From positions 3,725,001 to 3,789,000 of the forward strand of contig JAIUCV010000002.1 in the NCBI GenBank assembly GCA_026724425.1: DNA of 64,000 nucleotides, in the 5' to 3' direction. The stretch's first letter is position 1, and each line of letters starts with the position of its first letter. This document shows positions 47,580-61,400 of the stretch, one piece after another. A model generated the notes under the pieces. That model saw only the letters and a list, made by a program, of their open reading frames with translations. It did not search any database and was not told the DNA's origin. The stretch is from Erythrophleum ivorense (lineage: Eukaryota; Streptophyta; Magnoliopsida; Fabales; Fabaceae). The position numbers and the translations under genes were made by a program.

Positions 47580-48600
47580 TTCTCAAATTGTTTTGGGGCA
47601 AAGGTTTAGGTATTGGGTCAACTATATTATCTACTGCATCTATTTTCTCAATGCTAATATCTTCTCTGCCAAAAATTTCTTTAATTAAATGGAAAAATCA
47701 TTCTATGCATTTCGATTTCTAATGAGACTAAGGTTCCTTTGTTGATGCAATTGCCTCATTGTTGGAGTATAATTGGGTCAATAATGTAAGAAACTACTCT
47801 AAGTTCACTAATTAACTTCTTAATCCAAACAAGTTCCTTGACAACTTATGAAGTAATAATATATTCAATTTGAATAGTGGAATTTGCAATAGTATTACTT
47901 GGCTAATACTGTTCCACCATTCAAGATGAATATATGTTTAGAATTAGATTTTCTATCCTCAACATTAGATATAAAATCTAAATTTGTATAGTTCTTAACT
48001 TTTGATTATTCTTTATCATATACCAAGAACATATCCTTAGTCATTTTCAAGTATTTAAGAATATTCTTGACAATTATTCAATGTTCTAAACCTAAATTAA
48101 CTTGGTACTTGCTACTTACACTAATGGTATAGGTTACGTTGAGTCTTATACATAGCATAGTATACATTATGCTATCTATTGCTAAAGCACGTAGACTTCT
48201 TCTCATATCCTTCCTCTCTTTTGTCCTTAGAAGACATCTAATTAGAAAGATGAATATCATATCTAGATGGTAATAGGTTCTTTTTTTTTAAATAGTTTTC
48301 CATATTAAACCTTTTTTATGTACAAACCTTGGGATAGTCCAAACAACCTCTTAAGCTTATTTCTATAAAGTCAAATACCCTAAATATATAATGCTTCTCC
48401 TAGGTCTTTTATGGAAAATATAGTTGAAAGTTAAACCTTGACCAATTATAACATGATTATGTCATTCATATATAGTATTAAAAGAGTAATGTAATGCCAT
48501 CAACCTTCTTATAGTAGAAACCTTAATTTTATAAAATTATTAAAAATATTTTTTATTATTTAATTCAATATATCTTTAATCCTCCTCTTCACATTCAAAT
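47580..48600 (-). pseudogene. Antisense copia reverse transcriptase/RNase H fragment
   Basis: On the minus strand near 48180-48090 the translation contains 'SIMYTMLCIRLNVTYTISV', the decayed form of the copia segment GSIMYAMLCTRPDVAYALSV. Further on come 'VKNILKYLKMTKDMFLVY' (about 48070-48010) and 'DNIVDPIPKPLPQ' (about 47630-47590), the usual end of copia pol (ADPLTKPL). Pieces upstream of 48260 ('YMNDI', 'GLSQ') fit the YVDDI and LGLSQ region. Frameshifts and stops abound. It belongs to a different copia lineage from the element at 28.7 kb. No LTRs were identified. Confidence 0.8.
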
Positions 48601-51600
48601 TTGAAGGGCATGGCGCAAAATATAAAGTTGGATTTTAGCCATTTTAATCAAATATTGTCCTTATTGGTCCTAGCTAATCACTTGTGGAGTAATATGTAAC
48701 ATCCTAAGGAATTAAGAATAAAAACATTTAAAACTCCAAATCCAATATCCACGTCGTCAAAGAATATAACCATTGAAGTGTTTTTGTTTGTTAGAACTAG
48801 AAGAAGATAAGCCAACACCTTCAAACACATGGTAACATGATCAAGGTAGAACTTATGGAGAATGATAAAGACCAAAAAAGGCTTTAGCTTGTCATGGAAC
48901 AAGCTGTTAAAAAAGTAGCCAATAAGTAGTCATAATGTTATAAGGGCTTGTTTGATATCTACATAAAAAGTGAAATCGAAACAAATTCCTTTGTAAAATC
49001 TATCTGGTTCAAAGAATCTTGAGCACAATGAGAAAGTGAGGAGGAAACATGGTTTTCTAGCACTAAAGCAGTTGAATGGGATGAGAGGTTAGACCTAATA
49101 AAGGGAAAATATGATAATGCCGTTGTGTTACTTCTTGTTGCAAGCCCTGTGCTCATCACCAGACCTTGCATTTATGTGCCTTGCTTGGCTTTCTTCCACC
49201 TTTTCCCTCTATTGTAGCACATTGAGGAACAACAACTTGGCCTTTAACAAGTAGCGAGTTTGAGTCTTGAATTGGCAAGAAATCATTAATCTTATAAGGG
49301 GAACAAAATTTGCTCCTTCTGCAAGTGCTTGCAGTAGTAACTTTTTTCTCTTCTTTAAGGTAGTGACTAAAACATCCAATTCTTTTAAAATTAAACTAGA
49401 ATCAGTAAAATAATAAAAAGGACCCCAGATTAAAATGAATTAATGTTAAATAAGGATATAATATTAATTAGAGTATCTAAAAATGAAAATAAGAAATGAA
49501 GAGTTGCTTGAAACTAAGACCAAAATAACTAAACGAATTACAATAAATATGTAGAAGCAAAATCATAATTTTGGGTTAAATTTTAAAAACTCAAAAAAAA
49601 GAACTTTTAAATGGTAGAGTTGAGCTTACTAGAGTTTTCAAATACCCTAAAAATTATAAAATAGTCAAAATAACTAAAACCTTTTTAGTATACTATTTAA
49701 GGTGTTAGTTAACCAAAAATTTAACTAACCCATTCTAAATTATTCTAAATCCCAAAAATTTCAAAGTAAGAATTTTTAATAAATTAGAGAATCTAAATTT
49801 TCATATAGAACTGACATAATTTAAAAAAGAATTAAAATGAGTCCAAACGAAATAGTCAAAATTTCGAGACATAATTGATCTTTTTGGAATTGTTTTAAAA
49901 TCTTTCTTTTTCTTTATATATGTTCAATCATGCCACCCACAATCCCATAACCAACTTATAAACTCTCTGAACAGCAACTAAATCCCATTTAAGAGAACAA
50001 AGAAATGGGAGAAAGAAAAGACAAAAAGGGTAAGATTTTATGCACTTTTTCATACCATCCTAATTACAAAACTTCTTTTATTCTCTCAACTCTCAACATC
50101 TTAAAAGGATCATTTTGGTGGCTAAACTCTTAGAGGAATAAGGGAATTTGAAGCAACCATTTGTGGCATAGAATTTTCCATTGAATAAGGATTAAGACAA
50201 GGTATGCTACCATATAAAAACTTAATCTTCCCTATTGGTTTGGCCTAACTATAAAAGTCTTGAATGGAGTTGATTTTGATTGAAACATGAGAGGAATAGA
50301 GGTTTAGAAGGATGGAGATTAAAAATATGCAATGAGAATCAATTAAGAAACTTTAGAAGCCAAGTTAGAGTATCGAGAGTTTTGTTTGCACCTTGAGAGT
50401 TTTAGAATCCTAGGAAGGCATTTCAAGCCATGTAAGGTCATATCTAAATTAGAAAGAAGCTAAAGAACCTTTACATGTGCCAAATGTCATATAAAAATAA
50501 ACAAAACTCCTTTAACCCTTTTTAGAGTCATGGTTCAGCCAAGCTTCATATCAAGTACCTAGGGAGTGTTTTAATGGATTTTAATGTTTTTGAAGGCCTA
50601 AATATGATGAATAAACACTAATTGAACTATTGGTTTGAATTTATGAGCTTTAAATTGGAAGGTGAAATTTTAGGGTTTAAATGGGCATAAAGAAACAAGT
50701 TCCCTTTAGGCTTGTTTAATCAGGCATATAGTGCCTCAAATGAGTTCCATTAGAGTTATATGATTCATAACAAGTGAGAGTTTGGAACTTATGAAGTGAA
50801 ATCCAAGAGTTTACTTTCAAGAGACCTAAACTAGCTTCAAGTTGCACATCAGGCTTTAATAGAATTAAGTAATAATAATAAGACTTAGAATGAATCATAA
50901 TAAGTTAATTTACCTTGTAATTGCTATATGTAGGCTGAGCTAACCCAAACTCACTTATTTATTGGTGTTAAGCAAAAGAAAGCCAATGAAAAAAGAACTA
51001 GCAAGGGAGTTAGTGGTAATTCCAAGTCATAAAGTAACATTATCTTCCTATCTTGCATGTATTTAAATGTTGGAATGGGTTGAAATGCTTGTATGTGTAG
51101 TTTTTTGATATATTCATGAGCTATGCTTTGATATACTTTCCATTATGAGTTTGATATGTTTTAGACTTCTAATCTCTATGGTGAGAAATTGAGCACAATA
51201 GCTTTTCCTTAATTTAGAAATGAGTTTAGTTAAACTTAGCTAGTATATTTAGATGCTGTTGTTTGATGAGAAATGGATTTTTATACTAAAAGTTGTATTT
51301 GAATTTCATGACGCATATAAATTACATGCTTGTACCACATGTATTGCATTTCTTATGACATTCTTGTATACATTGGTTTGATTGAAATTTGTTACCAAGA
51401 GTTTTCCCCAAATCTCACCCATGTATTCCTATTAACTATTTCAAGTTCTTTAAGCAAAAGAAAAGAAATTGAGAAGAGTTAGGCATTAGGAAATGATGTA
51501 ACTAGAACTTTGTAATCTATACTTACTTGATGTATATGATAAACTTGAATGAATAGTAAGTATATGTGTATATGATAAACTTTATGTAAATGACAAGGTC

Positions 51601-53979
51601 GTAATAGAAACATATGTATAAGGTTGAGAATATGAATATGAACCATTTTGGTTTATGATTGGACTATTGGCACATGAATTTGTATACGTGAACCATTATA
51701 GTTTATATGTACATTTGGATGTTGAATGGTCATATTTTGATGAAAGTTTCATTTCATGTATTGGACCTTATATAAAAGATATTTAGAATAATTAAAATTT
51801 GCTCAAAGTGAGAGAGTGTAAATTAAAGGCCAATTAGATCATTTTAAAACCAAAGTTTGGTCTAAATGAGTCATAAATTACACTTATCTTTGAAAACCCA
51901 AATTCATAGGGAATTTATAGAGCTTTTTAACAAAACAAAAATAAAATTTTTTGAAACTATACATAATATTTTATGATTTTTTAAAGTTGACAAAATTATG
52001 TAAAAATGGCTTAGTATTATAGCACTTGATGTAGTTTTTGTTTTTATAGTTTTTGAGGGATCAAACAAATTCATTTTTACTTATAATTTTTTATAATATA
52101 AAGTTTATATTATAAATTTTTTTTAGACACTTAATTTGCGCAAATCAAAGTTACATAATTGAAATTATGACTTTTTGAAATTTGGTAAATAATATGATAA
52201 AAGTAGTCAATTTGAGCTATATAACTCCTTTAGGTAATTAAGTTGTATCTTATAATCAATTGGGCCAAAATAAACTTGTCTACAGTAATTATGAGTGAAG
52301 AAGAAGAAGAATTCAAATTTTGACCCTTCTAACTTTAATTACCATGGAAAATGGATTAAAATCATTGCCAAAAGTTTGGTAATAATATTAATATGGCTGC
52401 TTTTGGAAATAAATGGTATAAATGATGCTATCTGAAACTAGATATGATAGTGACCAAGAAGGAACACTATCATGGTTCTTGGTGGTAACATCAGTTGTTA
52501 GCTTTGAACAAAGAGAAAGTAATCATGTCTTTAGCTTGTGGTTATTCTTTTTGTCATTGAAGAGTTCCACCATTCTTTCCTTATGGAAATATTTTAACTT
52601 GTATTTTTTGTAAAATAAAGTAAATATTAAATTTATTTTAATAAATTTCATTTATTATACACAACTTATATAATATATTTTCTATTAGGATCAAAATAAG
52701 ATGCAATGATACTTGTTTATACATACAGAAAAAAAATTAAATTATATAATTTAAAATTTAAAATAGTGTATCTACTTCCTTCATATAGTTTAAAAAAAAA
52801 GTAATTTTGATAATTCTTTTCTCCTTTTTTTTATATTATTTTTTTTAATTTAAAGGTATTTTGATCATTTATCTCACTTACTATTAATTTCACCATTATT
52901 TCTATTGTACTAAATAGGCATATATAAATTTTTTTATATTAAACATAATTTTACATTCTATTTAATAATTTTTTTTCTATTTTTATCAAAGAGAATTTTG
53001 TGTATTAAATAAATTCTTAGAAAAAATACATCTCTGTAAAAAGTTTGATTGAACACCTTGCGCGCTTCAGATATGCAGTTCGATTTGGCGTAGAAAGTGA
53101 TGAGCTTTGAGGCAAGCAAGTTACGGGGTGTAGTTGCCTGGCTTGGCGGACAAGACGAAGGGGTATTGCATTACTATGACATGGCACAGATTGTGTCCGA
53201 GGTTGTTGGAATTTAGGTGTTGAAGGAGATCAGTAAAAAATATCCACATTTAATTTTTGGTGCTATACATTGGGATATCAAGAGAATGACAAAAAAATCG
53301 TATTAATTAATGTATCTTAGTAATTTTATATAGTTAAAAATTTTAAATTTAAAAAAGTAAAAAATTTATTGTAATAAAACTAATGAATTAAGAATTGATT
53401 GTGACTTTTTTTTTTTGGAGGAGGGTTTAAATTAGAGGAATATTGCAATTGAAAACAAACATAGGTAAGTGCCATTTCTTTTAAAAACTAAAATTTTTAG
53501 GCTATATTTCTTTTAAATGTATTAATGTTAAATAATTTCTATGATAAGAGCCAAATAATTCAAATTTAAATTATAATAATTTTATTATTAATTTACATTT
53601 TATGGTGTTACTTATTTTTAAATTTGTTTACACTGATAATAATTATTTATAATATACACTCATTTATAGAAAGAAAAATCTTATGTGTTGACTAAAAAGG
53701 GGACAACGTTAACATCCACTTTATATTTATTGAATGAGATTGTTTTACAAATACCATAAAATTATTGTCTAATAATGTCATTTAAACAGACTAATATTAG
53801 TAAATTATTTTAAAATATATTCTACATTTACATCATTTGTCCACATTTTATTGATTAGCGAGTACACCATAGAAGCATCCTAAATAGAATTTAAATCCAT
53901 TCTTTAGAAAGGAAAATAAAAAACGAAAACACATATTCATAAATAAGATGTGTTAAACTATTGATTATAATTTGAGTAA
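48601..53979. other. Long intergenic stretch, likely decayed retrotransposon DNA
   Basis: No coding domain recognised. 49600-49900 and 51500-51780 contain repeated phrases ('gtatatgataaactt' twice, 'gaaccatt.tggtttat' twice) and 'atttcgagacataattgat', in the style of plant Gypsy LTRs, but I could not pair two LTRs. A GC-richer patch at 53050-53220 is unexplained. Confidence 0.4.
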
Positions 53980-54143
53980 ATTAATGATTGAATTTTTGAA
54001 AGGTTACTTTATTTTTAATTTAGTTCTAAAAAAATTCTTTTTAATTAAATTGGTCCCTATTTGTCTGATGAAGGGACTTTTAATTGTGAAGAAATTTTTT
54101 TGAGATTAAATTAAAAAAATCTTTAAAGAATCAAACAATTAAT
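53980..54143. mobile_element. Small foldback MITE, about 160 bp
   Basis: 'ttaatgattgaatttttgaaa' at the left pairs with 'tttaaagaatcaaacaattaat' at the right. Pairing continues through 'tttttaatttagttct' and 'gagattaaattaaaaaaa', giving arms of about 65-70 bp. Confidence 0.55.
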
Positions 54144-54299
54144 ATTTTTTACAATGCCTTTTCAAGGGTTACTGTTGGTGGATTTGGCTGTTCCTCCTCC
54201 TTCCTCAGCGTTACTGTTTTGTGGAGTTGGAATCTTCTAAAATTGTTTTGATAATTTTTTTTGTAAATTTTAAAAGAAAGAGAAAGAAAAGAGAAAATG

Positions 54300-54328
54300 A
54301 ATAAAAATAAATAAATAAATAAATAAAT
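54300..54328. repeat. (AAAT)n microsatellite
   Basis: 'ataa' repeats in tandem about six times. Confidence 0.8.
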
Positions 54329-55384
54329 TTCATATTCATTCTTACTTTTTTTCAATTTTATATAAAAAGACAAAAATTAAAAGATTGTGATACAGTATTT
54401 ATTTCAAAGCTTGTAAGGCTGTATTTGAAAATGCCTTCAACTCGTTACATTTTATATGAAGCAACAAATCACATTTTATACGAAGCAATAAATTGTTGTT
54501 TCTATGCAAATGTGATTTTTAATCGTGAATTTAAACAAGTGCTAAATAGGCTTTGTATTAAATGGGTGCGGATTGTCTCCTGTTCTGGCGCCAACATCAC
54601 GCTCCAGTCCGACGAATCATAGCTGCTCACTTCTGCAATGGTCTTAGATGGAGCCATGTGTCTGAATTTACAAATGCAATGACAATCCTTTCAAACCAAC
54701 GTAAATCATGGGCGTCTAATTGGTGAACGCTGAAAATTATGCCACTTCGTGCTATAGCGCTTTAAAGAGAATCGAATCAAAACGGGCAATGCTTCATCAT
54801 GTCGCATGATCTGCTTCCATTGTTTGGATGAACTTATCCCTGCAACCCATCATGCCATTGACACTGAAGCATCCCTCTTCTGTGTTTTTTATTATTGTGC
54901 GTTGTTCTTCTTTTAAATTTGTTTTTCTACATTTCTGGATCTATCTGCCATAATCTTAGCAATTTTGGAAATATATCTTGCTAAATTGAATCTATTATCT
55001 TGGTTGAGTATTGTTTTTAGGGAATTTCCACAAGTTTCAGAGCCGTTGGTGGAAATTTCTACTGTAACCCTTTCTAGATTGCTTCTTAAACTTTGATTGA
55101 ATTTTTTTTTTTTTTTTTTATATTTGATATGGGTTTCTATATGTTTAATTTATTATGTAAATCACCTTTGAAATTGGGATGAAATTAGAAAGTAGCTTAG
55201 GTGTTTTGACAGGTATCCATTCTTACTTGTCATAATAAAATAAAAAATCAATGCAATTATGTAGGCACAATTTCAAAAGCAGTTATGGCTTTGGTTTATA
55301 TGTTTCCTTAACATTTTGGCAAAAAATTATAATTTTAGAAGTTACTTTTGTTGTATTTAAGTAATTTGAAGAAAGGATATATGA

Positions 55385-55588
55385 GATGAAGGTGAAAAGC
55401 AGAATCTAGATGGAAATCAACTTCCTGAAGTGGATTCGTTGCTAGATGGGTTTGTTGATAGCACTACAGAGCCTCTGGCTCCTCCAACTCCAACTCTTGA
55501 ACAAGAGAAGCCATTGAGTAATTACAAGGAGAGTGATCCGTTAGACCTTGACCATGATTCAAGAAACAATCATAGTGAGGAAAACTAG
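55385..55588 (+). pseudogene. Exon-like fragment of an unidentified plant protein
   Basis: A 67-codon frame without an early ATG encodes an acidic, proline-containing segment. It includes 'NQLPEVDSLLDGFVD', 'PLAPPTPTLEQEKPL' and 'ESDPLDLDHDSRNNHSEEN', then a TAG. The codon choice and residue mix look protein-like, unlike the surrounding DNA. An AG lies just before it, so it may be an internal exon. I do not recognise the family. The following 300 bp contain further protein-like scraps in shifting frames ('STPRLSKKLESEL'), suggesting a decayed gene. Confidence 0.4.
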
Positions 55589-55599
55589 TGAGCACCTTA

Positions 55600-58080
55600 G
55601 CACTCCTCGCTTGTCTAAAAAGCTCGAATCAGAACTCCTTATATTCCCTTTTCTAAATTTGGACACGGGGTTCCATCTGCAACTATGGTTGTAGTGAGTG
55701 GCTGTGATTCATTAGACTGGAGCGTGATGTTGGTGCCACAACGGGAGACAATTCGCACCCGTATTAAACCCCTTTATGTGTTCATCAGCAATCTTCGTTC
55801 TCCTACTTTTGCAGTGGGAGCATTCTTTCATAGTTCACACCAAAGCGTCATTCATTCTATAGAAGCCCCTAATCAAATGGATCACGACTGTCAATCAAAA
55901 GAGACATCCTCAAGACAACCTCACTCTTCTCTACTTCTACCGCAGGAATTCTGTCCCTAGAAGATCAAGCTGGATGGAAAGAAAAGTTTCGGGCTATGTC
56001 AAACGCGGTCTCCAATTTTAACCATCTTTTTATGTAGCTGTCTCCTTTGTTTTTCCGTTTTTGACTTTATGTACCAAAAAAATTGGATCACGTCTGTGAC
56101 ACTGACATCGCCTGATTTCTGCGTGTGGACGTAACCTTCTTGCCTACACCCCCCTATTTATACTATAGTTGATCAATGATTGGGCTTTCGCGTGCTACCT
56201 ATTACTTAGGCTTTCAAGTTTCAAATCCCATAATCCTAGCTACGATTGCAACTTGTCCCTTCAACTCAAATCGCCACGTCGTCGTCATCCTCATCGAAGC
56301 GTTTCACCTCAACTTAACGTGCTTTTGTCTCCGGTCATCCCCAAACGCTCGCCACATCACAAATTCAATTATTTTTCATTTATTTACAGGCCGTGCTCTT
56401 CTCTCCCCTACTAGGCTGCTATTCAACCCATCCTCTTTCTCCCCTACACTTTTTTTAATTCGTAGTTCAAACAGCTTCCTGTATGTTTTCGAACTGAGAC
56501 AGTGTTCCACATTCCATCTTCATATTTTTATTTATTTATTTATTTTTGGTGTGGGTATATTGACTTTCACATTTACAAGTACTTATTTCTGTGGCAAAAA
56601 TGGTGAGTGCATGTATTCAAGTGATTGGTTCATGACTTCAGTATAGGTATTAATTTAGCATAACCCACTGCTTGAATCATTACATCTTATAATAACAATC
56701 TTCCATATTTCACTGTTATCAAGCAGAATTGCAGACAGAGAAGAGGTTCTGTTTCCAAATAAAAAAGAAAAGGAGAAAATCGAGATTTATCAAAATTAAG
56801 GGCGTGTTTGATAAATTGTTTTTAGAATAATTTTTTATTTTTAAAAATAAAAAATAAAAAAATTTGTTTGATAATATATTTTTAATAAAATATTTTGTAA
56901 AATAAAAATATAAAATTTTATTTTCAGAAACAAAAAAATCAAAACATATTTTAGATGTTTTATAATTTTTATTCTGTAAAATTAAAAAAAATAAAAAAAT
57001 TACTTTTTAGTATAATAATTCAAATAAATTTTTTTATTTTTTTATTTTTAAAATTTATTTTAAAAAATATCTATTTTAAAAATAATAAAATAAAAATAGA
57101 ATTAAACAAGTTTCTTTATTTGCTGAGTCGTGTCAGTGCCCACGATAGCATGACGTAGCGGAGGAGGTTTCGTTTCAAAGAAATGAAAAAAAAAAACAAC
57201 AACAAAATTAATATAGTGGAAAAGTAGAATGGAACCATAAATTGTGAAATGAAGTCAAATCTATTGTTGCGGGAGTATCAGGGAGATCCCAATCACCCCA
57301 ACTCAGTTAATGGATTTTCCCACTCACCTACCTCGAAGCACCCATTATACATGTTCAAGATTGGAAGCTCATGTTTTGCCGACGAAGAGCCAGACGCCAT
57401 CGTTCAATCCCCTCCTGTTCCATATTCCATCCATCAAAATTACTGCATAAATTCCAAAACTACAAAACCATCTGGACTGGAGATTATGAATTTCTAAGGA
57501 ACAAAAATTTAGCACCTTATGGGGGTAGTAAAAATCTCAAACCATAGCCCAAAAATCAAAGCACAAAAGATTAACAATGAAAAGAACATGTTTCTCGTCT
57601 GTTAATATAAAAATTATGGCCCCCGATGTTCTTGAAACAAAAATGAAGACAACTTTTTTCCCCCTCTTTTGTTAGTCCTTCTTTTCTTTGATTTGAACTT
57701 CGACAGAAGCACAGCACATCCATTGCTTATTGAACAAATGACGATGGTTCGCATGACACCCGGCCCACGTCGCTGCACCAGAATGTCATCAGCAAACTCA
57801 CGGCTTGGAATTTGGAAGGAGAAATTGGGCTACAAACCCGGAAGGCGCAAGTTAGCTTTCGCACCCCATTACATTATATACAAGCACATTCAAGATGACG
57901 TCGAGGCTTCTTTCTTCCTCTCTCTTCTAATTCTACTCTGTCACCCCACACCTTTCCCTGTTCCCTCCTCCTTCTTTCTCTTTCTAAAAATTTCATAAAA
58001 ATCCGAACCTATGTTCGAATTTGTATTTTTGTTGCATTAAATATAAGTACATTGCAATTTGTCTGAGAATTTTAATATAA
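55600..58080. other. Intergenic DNA upstream of the ATX pseudogene
   Basis: Open frames at 55685-55960, 56176-56646 and 57249-57497 match no family I know. 56800-57110 is an A/T-only foldback-like block beginning 'gggcgtgtttgataaattg', probably a MITE. From about 57700 the composition becomes gene-like, and 58080-58439 looks like the C/T-rich 5' UTR of the pseudogene. Confidence 0.45.
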
Positions 58081-58439
58081 TATTTTTATTTCTTCCGAGT
58101 TCTCTCTGTCGGTCTTCCGAGGAGGTTGGCGAGTTTTTACCGAAACAGATCCCTTTTCCTTCAGACTCTGCTCATACGATCTTTTCGATCAATTTTTCTG
58201 ACATTCCTGTATCGATTTCCTCTTTATCTCGTCAGGCCTCTCTGTTTGCCAGCTTAGAATTTCTACTTGCTTCCTGGTCGGAATTTCTCAATTACCCTGT
58301 TTCTCGGAATTTTTTGGAACTAGGGTTTATGGGCTTTTTTGGGTATTGTGTCTTCGATGTGAAGTTTGTGAGGGCTCTAGTAGTTTGAATTTTGATTCAC
58401 GTTGTGACTTAGTTAATGCGGTGATTGTTCCCTTTGAGA

Positions 58440-61400
58440 ATGATAATAAAGCGGAACCTGAAATCCCAAATGCCGAGTCTGAAAACGTGCAGGGAAGAAG
58501 AGGAAGACAAACGGGTATTATCCTTTAAATCTTCTCGGTGATGTCGCTGCCGGTATAATTCCTGTGAGCTTCCATGGCTTACTTAGTGCTGGTGGGTCTG
58601 AGAAAGGCTTTTCTGCATTCTGGTGCACCAAAGTCTCGTGCTCCCCAGGTGAAGTGGAGTCAAAGTCGAGGGTTGAAAACTCCGTCAGAGCAAAGATGAA
58701 TCGGCCTGCGGAGGTTTCGCCCGCTGGTCAGGACGTCAAGAGGTCGAGTTCAGGTACTCCCTTCACGTTTCAACGACTCAGTTATCGAGAATCGGAAGAA
58801 AGACAGTAAGACTAGCTTGCACGATAATAGTTTTGAAGATGAATATGAACGTAGAAAGGAAAATTTTCGTTCTAGGACACCAAAAGCATACAATCAGAAT
58901 ACAAGAAAAGGGAGAAAAGATGAGAAAGTTGGTTGTAAGTCTCGCACATGGATCTGGCTTCTCTGCAGTCCAGGGAGGGAAAATGACATCCAGTCAGGCA
59001 CTTAAATAATTTTTATTTTTTTAAAATTTTAAAAATATCACCATCCTCTTTTTATTTATGAAGACTGGACCGCATCCCGTCGTCGTACAAATGCACAGAA
59101 GCCAGACATCGCATATAGGGCCCGTTTGTTTAAGCTTAAAAAAAGAAAAAAATAATTTTTAGTTTAATTAAAAAAGTAATTTATTATTTAAAAATTTTTA
59201 TAAAAAATAAAAATTATTAATGTTTAGTTATAATTATTTAAAAAATAACTTTTAATTTTAAAAAATTAGTTACAATAATTTTTTTAAATAATCAAAAATT
59301 TGATTTTTTTTAATTTTTAATTATTTTTAAAATCTTAAATAAACATCTTAAAATTTTATAAAAATATTAAAAAAAAATGATTTTTCTTAAAAAAAAAAAG
59401 CTTAAACAGACTCATATTCGACATTGTGTGAAGAGCAGACAAGAGAAGATGGGCGTGTAAGTTACAATGATTTTAATATGAGAAGATGTTCAAGTTCACG
59501 CAGGAGACTCTTCGCAAAGTGTGAGCAATTAATTGGAGATGAAAGACAAAGAATTGTGGATATGGAAGTAGTTGAATTCATAGGCAATGAGATACATTTG
59601 ATGGAGAACGAGCAGAAAAAAGGTGAAATATATCGATCAGAAGACTTTTACGCAGGTGATATAGTGTGGGCCGAAGCGGGCAAGAAGGAGCCCTTTTGGC
59701 CAGCCATTGTAATTAATCCAATGTCTCAGACACCTGAGTTGGTCTTGAGGTCTTGTATTGCTGATACTGCTTGCGTGATGTTTCTTGGGTGCGCTGGGAA
59801 TGAAAATCAAAAGGTATGAATTACTTCCTATATAAAGCTTGTTGGCTATTTAATAACCTGTATTTTTGGAGAGGCCATTTATTTTGTTTCGATGATACTG
59901 AGCAGGACTATGCGTGGGTGAAGCGCGAGATGATTTTTCCATTTATAGATTACGTAGACAGGTTAGTTATTGGTTTCCTATTTATATACATTGTTTGAAG
60001 TCTATCATTTAACTTTCCTTTTGTGAAAGAATTTGTTCTTACATGGCATAATATTACTGGATTTAGGTTTCTGGGGCGGTGTGAATTGTATCACTTTAAT
60101 TCCTCTGATTTCCAAATGGCAATAGAGGAGGTGTTTTCGGCAGATCAAGGGTTTACAGAGAAGTTGATAGCAGACATAAATATAGCAGCGGGTAACACAG
60201 GTTATGATGAAACTGTTCTAAAAGGCATTCAAAATGTCACTGGTTTGAACAGTGTGCAGGAAGTCACTTTCTGAACCAGGTAATTCAGCTTCTGGGCATG
60301 TGATTTCATTTAGAGAGCTGCATGTCTGTTCAGAGGCTGTTGAAGACCCATGCTTCATATTTAGGAGACACTCGAGAAAAGCCGATAATTTAAACTTCAT
60401 TTGCTAATGGAAACTACCTCTGGCACTACTTATTCTGTCTCGGATATTTTGGCCCAAGTCCGACCTGTAATTTACACATATTGATTTGCTTTGCTTATGT
60501 AATTATTACTCCGATTCCCTTACTCCACAAAAAGTGTCAGTGTGAGGAATCCTACTGAGGGCAAGTCAAGGCTTAATGTTTTCCGATTCAAATTCTCTAT
60601 GCAGGATTTATTTGATAGAAAAAAGGACTCACCATCCTGTGAAGTCTGTGATTTGGACCATCCTTTCAAAATGTCAATTAAAATGAAGAATTTAATCCCT
60701 GGTGGCCAATATTTATGTAAAACATGTGCTGAGGTTTGTATAACTTGCCTTTTTCTGCTAAGAATTTCTATTTAAATTCGTAACGAAATAATATAATTTA
60801 AGTTCTGTATTTCTTTCTGGAATATAACTATATATTAAGTACTCTTTGGATTCAAACCTTTTTTTTGGGCAGTTAACGAAATCAAAACATTATTGTGGCA
60901 TATGCAAGAAAATTTGGAATCATTCAGGTAGTGAAAGCTGGGTAAGTTTTGGATAATGTTTTTCTAATCAATATTCATGTCTTTTTTCCGCTCAAAGACA
61001 TTGGCTTTTTAGTATTAAATTTTTTTCTTCTGCCTTTTGGTTGTCACTACTTGAATCAGGTTCGCTGTGATGGATGTAAAGTGTGGGTGCATGTAGAATG
61101 CAACAAAATTTCCAGCAACCTTTTAAAGGTTTGTCCATTACTCTTGATATCTGAATATGAAACTTTTCTGTCAGCATATGGAACTCATCAGGAGGCATTT
61201 TCATTTTTCCTTGATTCTATTTTGTTTTTTGAGGAATCTTGGAGGCACTGATTATTACTGCCCTACTTGCAAAGCAAAGTTTAATTTTTAGTTATCTGAT
61301 TCAGAAAAATCACAGCGAAAAGTCAAGTAAGTCTATTATGGTTCTCAACTTTTTCTCCTCCACCCCTTCTGTAGCTTAACTAAGCCCATCTGGCCACCCC

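Noticed and set aside
56176..56646. 156-codon plus-strand frame
   Set aside because: Overlaps another frame, no family signature, and is rich in F/L/S from T/C-rich DNA; could not be supported as a gene.
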